DNA of 64,000 bases, from the NCBI GenBank assembly GCA_963969345.1, contig OZ017768.1, positions 7,526,718 to 7,590,717 on the forward strand. The letters run 5' to 3'. Under the pieces are notes generated by a model that was not told the origin of the DNA, searched no databases, and saw only the letters and a list, made by a program, of their open reading frames with translations. Origin of the DNA: Turbatrix aceti. Its lineage: Eukaryota > Nematoda > Chromadorea > Rhabditida > Panagrolaimidae. Positions 57,806-64,000 of the stretch are shown here, one piece after another (within the stretch, counting starts at the first letter, position 1; each line of letters starts with the position of its first letter). The position numbers were made by a program, and so were the translations under genes.

Positions 57806-60293
57806 TACATCCTCGTAATCGTCTTCGTCGTCGCCATTTTCTTTTGAGGCTTCGATGTTTTTGATTTGTTCTTGGTTTTTGTACATATCAGCGACCTGTT
57901 CGGCGGATGTCGCGTCTTCTGCCTTTTTGTCATCCCTGAACCTGATAAATCGAGGAAACCGCAGAGAAATGCCTTTTTCGGGGTCTACGATGCCGATCCC
58001 CGCCTTGTGCCTCGGTGAGATTGACAGATCAGCTGCTTTGACTTCCCAGACGATTTCTGGCTCAAACCAGTGATCGGGAGCGAGGGTCTGGTCGTAGACG
58101 TAGTAAGGCCTTGGTTTGTCGATTTTGAGCGGCGCGAGTTGTTCAAATTGCTGTTTGAGGACTTCGTCGGCAAATCCCGTGCCGATCTTGCAGATGGACT
58201 GGTAGCACTCGCTGTCTGGCTCGTAGCATGCCAGAAGGTAGCCTCCATAGACACCGGTTCGTTTGCCCGTTCCTCGGTAGCCTCCGATGACGACCAGGTC
58301 CAGAGTGTCGCCGACGCCTTCGAGGTAGTCCTTCTTGAGCTTGAGCCACGACTTTGACCTCTTGGCAATCTCGTAAGTCGCCTTGTCGTCGAGGGTCTTC
58401 ACCATCAGACCTTCACAGTTGCCTTTGATCGCGTCGTCAAGAAATTCAGCAATCTCGTCGACATCTGAGGTATCGCGGGACGTTGCAAAATCGAAAGCAC
58501 CGGAAACAGCTTGGAAATGTTGGTGAAGAAGGGCTCGACGCTCGCGGAAGGTTTTGGTAACCAAGGGTTCATCATTGAGGTAGAGCAAGTCGAAGAGGAA
58601 GACGCACACTTTGACTTTGATGTCGTCTGACTTGACTGTGTCATCCAGCTAAAAAAAGGTACAAAAATATGAAATTTAGGACAATTCTGACATAAAAACT
58701 GTTTTTGAAGTAAAAAAATGCAATTTAGAACAAAAATTTTGTATCTCGCAACGAAAGTAAAAGAAAACCAAAAACGTTACTTTTTATACGGTAGCCTAAT
58801 GCAAAATGTATTACTTTCACTTCAGAGACAGTTCTTTTTCTCGCAGCAAAAGTAAAACAACCAAAAAATGTTACTTTTCTACGGTAACCTAATGTAAAAT
58901 CTATTACTTTTCACACAAAAAAACTTACTTTTCTTTTTCTCGTGCTGAGTTTCTGGAATGTCTCAATAGTGCCTTTTTCGGTGTCAAAAGCAACGACTTC
59001 TCCATCGGCAATGAAATTTCTGACTTCCGAGCCGTCGTAGCACTGATCCAGCTTCTCGATGATATCTGGATACTTTCCCGTGTGATTTTCCTGATTTCTC
59101 GAGTACAGCTTGACACCGGTGTCAGTTTTGTGGATTTGACAGCGCTCACCGTCGTACTTCCACTCACAGGCAAAGTGCCACTCGCCGAATCGCTTCATGA
59201 CCTCGGAGACGCCCTTTGTGGGGTGCGCGAGCATGGGCTTCATCGGGATGCCCGGCTCGATCTTGCACTTATCCGGGAGCGCTTCGACGCCATCGGCAAG
59301 GGCAACAGCGATGAGTTTGTCGAAATTCGGACACTCACAGTACGTTGTCTTGACGATGAGCGCGTCGGCCGCCATTCGTTCCTTCAGCTTTTCTTCGGAG
59401 AGCTTCTTGCCGCCGGCTTTGGCGAGATCGATGGTTGTGAAGGCGTTCGCGAGAGAGACAAGCAGGGATTGGGTTGCCAGACCGATGCGCAGCTTGCCCT
59501 GGAGCCCCCGAACGAGGTAGCGAGCTTCGCACTCTTTGCAGGGGATGAGGAGGCTCTTGATAGCGACGACTTTCTTGTCCATCGATTTCGTGCCTGACAT
59601 TTTCGCAATTTCCTGGAGCTTTTTGAAGACATTCGTGATGGTTAGTGGTTTGGGTTGGAAAAGGGTTCTTTGGGTGGTTCGACTGTTCTCTGCGACGAGT
59701 CCCAGATCGCCGCGTTCTGCGTAGTCTTCCTTGATCTTGGATACCTGAAAAAAATAAAAATGTAAAAAAAATTATATTTTTAGGTAAAAAACCCACAGTT
59801 CGTCCAAAAGCCTCGGACATGGCTTTAATCAAGTTCTGATCCGCAATTCCGAGTTCCAATCCCTCGTAGGTGGGACCCAGCTGATTGATGCAAAGGTACA
59901 CGGATGCGGGAAGATCGTTGGGCGACAATTCGATAGCATGGACAAAAAAATTCTTGAGAATTTTGATGATCTCCAGCCGCGAGGAAGTTGCCTCAATTTT
60001 CTCGAGTGTCTTTGCGAGAGCGAGATACGGGATCCTAAAAGGCATATTGAATGAAAAAAGCATTACGACTTCGAAGATAAAAAAAAAACATACTGATCGC
60101 CAGCTTTCCAATTCGTCGCTTCGACAACGTTGAACGTCATGTTGACCGGTGGTATGTGGATTCGCGACCGTCGTTTGCGGGGCGGAAGAAGGAGAGAAGA
60201 TGAAAAGGTGAATGAGCGACGGATAAATACCGACAAGTAGCCTGCCAGGATCAAGGAAAGCGGGAAAACAAGCTGTTGAAAAAAGGCGTTCAT
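57803..60293 (-). CDS. lig-1: ATP-dependent DNA ligase I
   Basis: Four exons (60293-60094, 60034-59797, 59744-58929, 58648-57803) encode 699 residues. The ligase seals nicks by adenylating Lys342 in KYDGER, transferring AMP to the 5' phosphate, and joining with the 3' OH. It acts in Okazaki-fragment joining and repair. Visible blocks: DNA-binding domain (about 52-310, [20 protein letters not shown]..., [15 protein letters not shown]), adenylation motifs ([54 protein letters not shown]) and OB-domain end ([27 protein letters not shown]). The acidic tail [14 protein letters not shown] parallels human LIG1. The usual long disordered N-terminus with a PCNA-binding PIP box is missing. Before Met52 lies a hydrophobic/basic 51-residue leader ([20 protein letters not shown]..., FIRRSF), possibly mitochondrial. 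Translation could start at residue 1 or Met52, or an upstream exon was missed. Confidence 0.93.
58744..58914. repeat. Tandem duplication inside lig-1 intron 3
   Basis: Two units (58744-58820 and 58840-58914, period 96 bp) share TCTCGCA, AAAGTAAAA, GTTACTTTT, ACGGTA(G/A)CCTAATG and TATTACTTT. Confidence 0.7.
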
Positions 60294-60486
60294 GTAGAAA
60301 TTTCGTGCCGGGACCGCGCGTGCGCGTTTTTTTTTGAAAATTTTATAAAAACGTTCGTTTTTGAACTTTTGAGTCTTTTACGGTTTTTGACTGTTTATTT
60401 TTGCCGTTTTTGATAGTAGTGAATTATTTTGACTATTTTCGTCCGTTTATACTTATTTTTAATGAATATTGCGTCATTGTAAGCCA

Positions 60487-60492
60487 TTTATT
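60487..60492 (-). terminator. Poly(A) signal AATAAA of the oat gene
   Basis: AATAAA on the minus strand, 30 bp after the stop at 60524-60522 and within the 228-bp gap to lig-1. Confidence 0.65.
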
Positions 60493-60521
60493 TTTCATAA
60501 AACAATTTAAAAAAAAGGCAT

Positions 60522-62367
60522 TCAAGCAAATGATCGAACAGTAGAATCAATGATGTTGAAAGCCTGATCCAGTTCGGATTCATTAATGACGAGAGGAGGA
60601 GCAAAACGGATGATATCGCCATGGGTGTTCTTGGCGAGAAGGCCGTTTTCCTTGAGTTTCAGGCAGACTTGCCACGCGTCGATTTCTGCAAAAATTATAC
60701 ATTTATTATCATTTTCCATCAAAAAAACTCACTCGGATTAATAACGATAGCACAGAGCAGCCCTCTGCCTCGAACCTTGGATACAATATCCTTGGGCAGA
60801 GTTTCGAGTTTCGCCATGAGCCTATTTCCCATTGTCTTCGCGTTTTGAAGAAGTTTCTCATCGATCAGGATCTTGAGTGCCTCAACGGCGATTTTGCTCG
60901 CCATGGGATTGCCGCCGTAGGTTGAACCGTGCTGGCCGGGTTTGATGTTGAGCATGATGGGATCGTCGGCGAGGACCACCGAGATGGGATACGTTCCTCC
61001 GCTCAGGGCTTTGCCCAGGGTTACGATATCGGGTCTAACGTTATCGTGGTGCACGCACAACAACTCCCCAGTACGACCCAGTCCGGTCTGGACCTCATCT
61101 GCTATCCAGAGGACGTTGTACTTCGTGCAGAGGTCACGGACGCCTTTCAGGTATCCTGGGGACGGCACGACGACACCTGCCTCTCCTTGGATGGGTTCGA
61201 CCATAAAGGCTGCGGTGTTGGAGTCTGATATCGCTTTCTGCAAGATTTTTTGTCAAATAAAATATTTTTGGGGTAAAAATGGGGAAAAAAACTACTTGGA
61301 TAAAATTTTCAGTCAACGAACCTCGAGAGCAACCAAATCGTCGTAGGGCACTTTTTCGAATCCAGGAAGGAACGGTCCAAAGCCACCATAGCTTTCCGGA
61401 TCCGTAGACGCAGAAATGGCAGCGATCGAGCGGCCCCAGAAATTTTCGTTCGCGAAAACCACCTTGGCTTTGTTTTCTGGTACCTTCTTGACGTCGTAGG
61501 CCCATCGACGAGCGAGTTTGACTGCCGAATCGCAAGCTTCGACTCCTGGAAAAGTGTTTTGAACAAGAGTTATTTCAAGCGACAAAAAATATACGATTGA
61601 CAACAAGATAACAAAAATATGAACAAAGTATCGTAAAAAAGTAATAAAATGTGAGGGGTTCTTGTAGCGAAATTTTTAACATCGCAATTTTAACCGTACA
61701 AATCTTTTACGATGATCGTAATGAAAAAAAGTAACGTAACAAGATAACAAAAAGAAGAAAAAAGAACCGTAAAAAAGTAACAAATTGTGATGGATCTTGA
61801 AGCGAAATTTATGGCATCCAATTTTTGAACGTAAAAATCGTTTAGGATTCCATCGTAATGAAAAACGGTACGTAACAACTTTTTCAGCCCTGTTTTCTTC
61901 TTTTTTAAATTTAAAAAAATGTTTTAGGATCCATTTTTAACATTTTAGGCCAACGAACCTGAATTCATAGCGAGAGCCTTGTCGTAGCCGAAAAGCTTGG
62001 TGATATACTCCTCGAATTCTCCGAGGGCATCGTTGTAAAACGCCCTCGAAGTGAGTGTGAGGATGTCGACCTGCTTCTTGATGACTTCCGCCAGTCGTGG
62101 ATGGCAGTGACCCTGATTCACCGCCGAATAGGCGCTGAGGAAGTCAAAATACTGTTTGCCATCGACGTCCCACAGGAAGACGCCCTTGCCCCGATTGATG
62201 ACGGCGGGCACCGGCTTGTAGTTGTGGCAGCCGTATCGCTTCTCGCGTTCGATGTATTCTGGTGCCCGGGAGACGGCTGAAGGTTGTTGGCCGGCGGCTG
62301 AGAGACTCGCGGCGCGCATGGCAACGATCCGGAAGACGTGAGACTGGATTCGCAGTGATGACAGCAT
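60522..62367 (-). CDS. oat: Ornithine aminotransferase, mitochondrial
   Basis: Four exons (62367-61959, 61545-61322, 61237-60733, 60685-60522) encode 433 residues against 439 in human OAT. The PLP enzyme transfers the delta-amino group of ornithine to 2-oxoglutarate, giving glutamate semialdehyde, in the mitochondrial matrix. Residues 1-about 30 ([20 protein letters not shown]) form an amphipathic targeting peptide. Family blocks follow throughout: [97 protein letters not shown] with the PLP lysine at 287, HGSTYGGNP and [16 protein letters not shown]. The start at 62367 was chosen because CTGCAG at 62376-62371 lies 3 nt upstream. An in-frame ATG at 62433 is upstream of that acceptor. Confidence 0.95.
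61626..61880. repeat. Two units of a CGTAAC-rich repeat in oat intron 1
   Basis: Units at about 61633-61740 and 61767-61880 share CCGTAAAAAAGTAA, GGTTCTTG/GGATCTTG, AGCGAAATTT, GAACGTAAAAATCGTTTAGGA and AACGTAAC. A third unit lies upstream of the gene at 62494-62601. Confidence 0.65.
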
Positions 62368-62370
62368 GGC

Positions 62371-62380
62371 CTGCAGATTT
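62371..62380 (-). promoter_or_regulatory. Candidate trans-splice acceptor of the oat gene
   Basis: AAATCTGCAG on the minus strand ends 3 nt before the chosen ATG at 62367. The tract is less T-rich than the acceptors of the neighbouring genes. Confidence 0.4.
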
Positions 62381-62453
62381 TTCGAGTAAATGGCGGGTTT
62401 TGGGAGGAATGGCCGTGGAAATGCAAAAATCAAAAATACTGAACAAAAAACAA

Positions 62454-62684
62454 CTAAATCATGGTTGCATCAGTGCACGACTGATAAACAAAGTTCCGTA
62501 AAAAAGTAACAAAATGTGGAGGTTCTTGAAGCGAAATTTTGGACATTCAACTTTTGAACGTAAAAATCGTTTAGGATCGTAAAACGTAACGTAACAAATT
62601 TTCCGGCCTAAAATGAAAAATATTTCGCGGGTGGGGACTTGAAAAAAATACCTAAATCACGGTTGCATCAGTGCACGACTGAAC
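62454..62684. repeat. Direct repeat flanking a third CGTAAC-rich unit
   Basis: CTAAATCAYGGTTGCATCAG and the following GTGCACGACTGA occur at 62454 and again at 62652, 198 bp apart. They enclose a unit related to those in oat intron 1. Confidence 0.7.
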
Positions 62685-64000
62685 ATGTAGCCTGGAAATT
62701 TTGGGGAAACACGAAAAAAATCATCAGAAAAGAATAACAAGTGACTGACGGGCTGATTGTCATCATCGTTGAATCACGCTTATCAGACGACAAACAACCC
62801 GCAATTCGGGGGTCTTTCTTGGCTGTGTTGGATGATTTACAGCCCAGCAACAGCGCGCAATACACGCTTGCTTGCATGTTTGTATGCGTAACGATCCCGC
62901 CAATAATCTTTGGTTCAGTTATTATACATACTTCAGTTCAGTCCAGTCCGCCTTGTCTGATACCATCCTTTTATGGGACCAATCGGTTGCAAAAGCAAAA
63001 AGTAATCAGTATTCTTACCAGACAGGTCAGGTCAAAGTTTGGGGACACCGACTGTTATCTATACCTGTCTATCTGTTTTTGTTGCGAAGATGGAAAGAAG
63101 AAAAAAAGCGTGGTAATTAATTATTAAATTTTGAGAATGATCAAAAGATGCTTGCTTGACTGACGGGCACTTTATCGGCTGTTAAATCGGCGGAGATGGT
63201 CAACTCGCGCAGGAGAAAGGTTATCTACCGTGCTTGTCTATTTATCATTAGCTAAAAATTCTGCAGAAGATCGACCGAGTTGATTAGGCAGTTTTCTTCA
63301 GATTTTGATTTCTGATCGAATCAAGTGCAAAAAAACGAGAATTTTGTGAAAAAAAATGCATCAAGATGAGAAAATACATTTTTTGAAGGCAAAATTTTTT
63401 TCAGGAAATTGGGACGATCGATGATGTTCGGTACACGCCCGAATCTTTGAATACGAATAAGATATCCAAAAATTCAAACTGAAAGTTTTTTTTTGCAAAT
63501 AGAAATTTTTTTTACTAAAATGACGTATTTTTAGTATCTTGAAAAAAAATAACTAACAAAGTAGTTTTTTTAAACAAAAAAAGTTTCTTTTTCTAAAAAC
63601 AAAAAAGTATAATATTTTTTTGTTTTTTAAAACTTTTTTAGTTTAAAAAAATTTTTTTTGTTCCTTTTCAATTTTTTTGTTTTTTTTTCAATTTTTTTTT
63701 GTTTTTTTTAAATAAAAAAATTTTTATTAGCAAATTTGAGTTTAAATTTTGTTTTTAGACACAAAAAAACTGCCGGTTTTTGGACCGGGTATCCGAAATT
63801 TTGGGTTTCGAATCGGATATCCGAATGTTCGGTTTTTTTTGCGACGCCGACGTTTGAAAGGTTCCGGTTCACCGTAACACCGATCAAAGAGCACCCGGAC
63901 GGGCCCAACTCGTCTGGCGAATGCTTCCTTCCTTGTTGATTGATCGGGTCGCATGCTTCACGATTGATTCATCATCGTCGATTTTTGCGAAGAGAAATTC
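62685..64000. other. Upstream flank of the oat gene
   Basis: No gene is recognised. 63470-63730 is almost pure A/T with long homopolymers. The last 200 bp are of mixed composition. Regulatory elements of oat may lie here, but none is identifiable by eye. Confidence 0.5.

Overview
This is a nematode nuclear genome segment. The evidence is two spliced-leader (SL1-type) RNA genes, one with the canonical SL1 exon, 5' splice site and Sm site. It also includes T-rich (U)nCAG splice acceptors, acceptors lying directly in front of start codons, and genes split by introns of 100 bp to 1.8 kb. I cannot name the species. About three quarters of the window is AT-rich non-coding DNA full of homopolymer runs.

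Layout. 1-10.1 kb is rich in elements. Two 1585-bp palindromic fold-back transposons (339-1923 and 8533-10117) flank a 1.44-kb element with 28-bp terminal inverted repeats that carries an inverted hairpin satellite (3865-5307), and a divergent pair of SL1 RNA genes inside a diverged inverted repeat (5568-6233). 10.1-48 kb holds no convincing protein gene. It contains a GC-rich island (10.38-10.92 kb), seven tRNA-like Pol III-type sequences, short perfect hairpins, minisatellites, and a young non-autonomous LTR retrotransposon (23350-24909) with identical LTRs and a Ty3/gypsy-type integrase remnant.

48.1-51.6 kb carries a three-exon plus-strand gene. It encodes a nuclear-looking protein with a low-complexity N-terminal part, an acidic patch and a conserved C-terminal domain that I tentatively compare with the BEN-like domain of LIN-14. 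53.6-62.4 kb holds four minus-strand genes in order of transcription: ornithine aminotransferase (oat), DNA ligase I (lig-1), Mediator subunit MED31, and a canopy-family ER saposin-like protein ending in SDEL. Intergenic gaps are 228-550 bp and at least three genes have splice acceptors just upstream of their start codons, so the cluster may be an operon or a set of closely packed trans-spliced genes. The canopy gene and the LIN-14-like gene converge.

The products act in separate processes: proline/arginine metabolism in mitochondria, Okazaki-fragment joining, transcription, and ER folding. No pathway is visible. The most unusual signals are the variant SL1 RNA gene, the arm-by-arm sequence homogenisation of the fold-back transposons, and the dispersed CGTAAC-rich repeats in the introns and intergenic gaps of the gene cluster.
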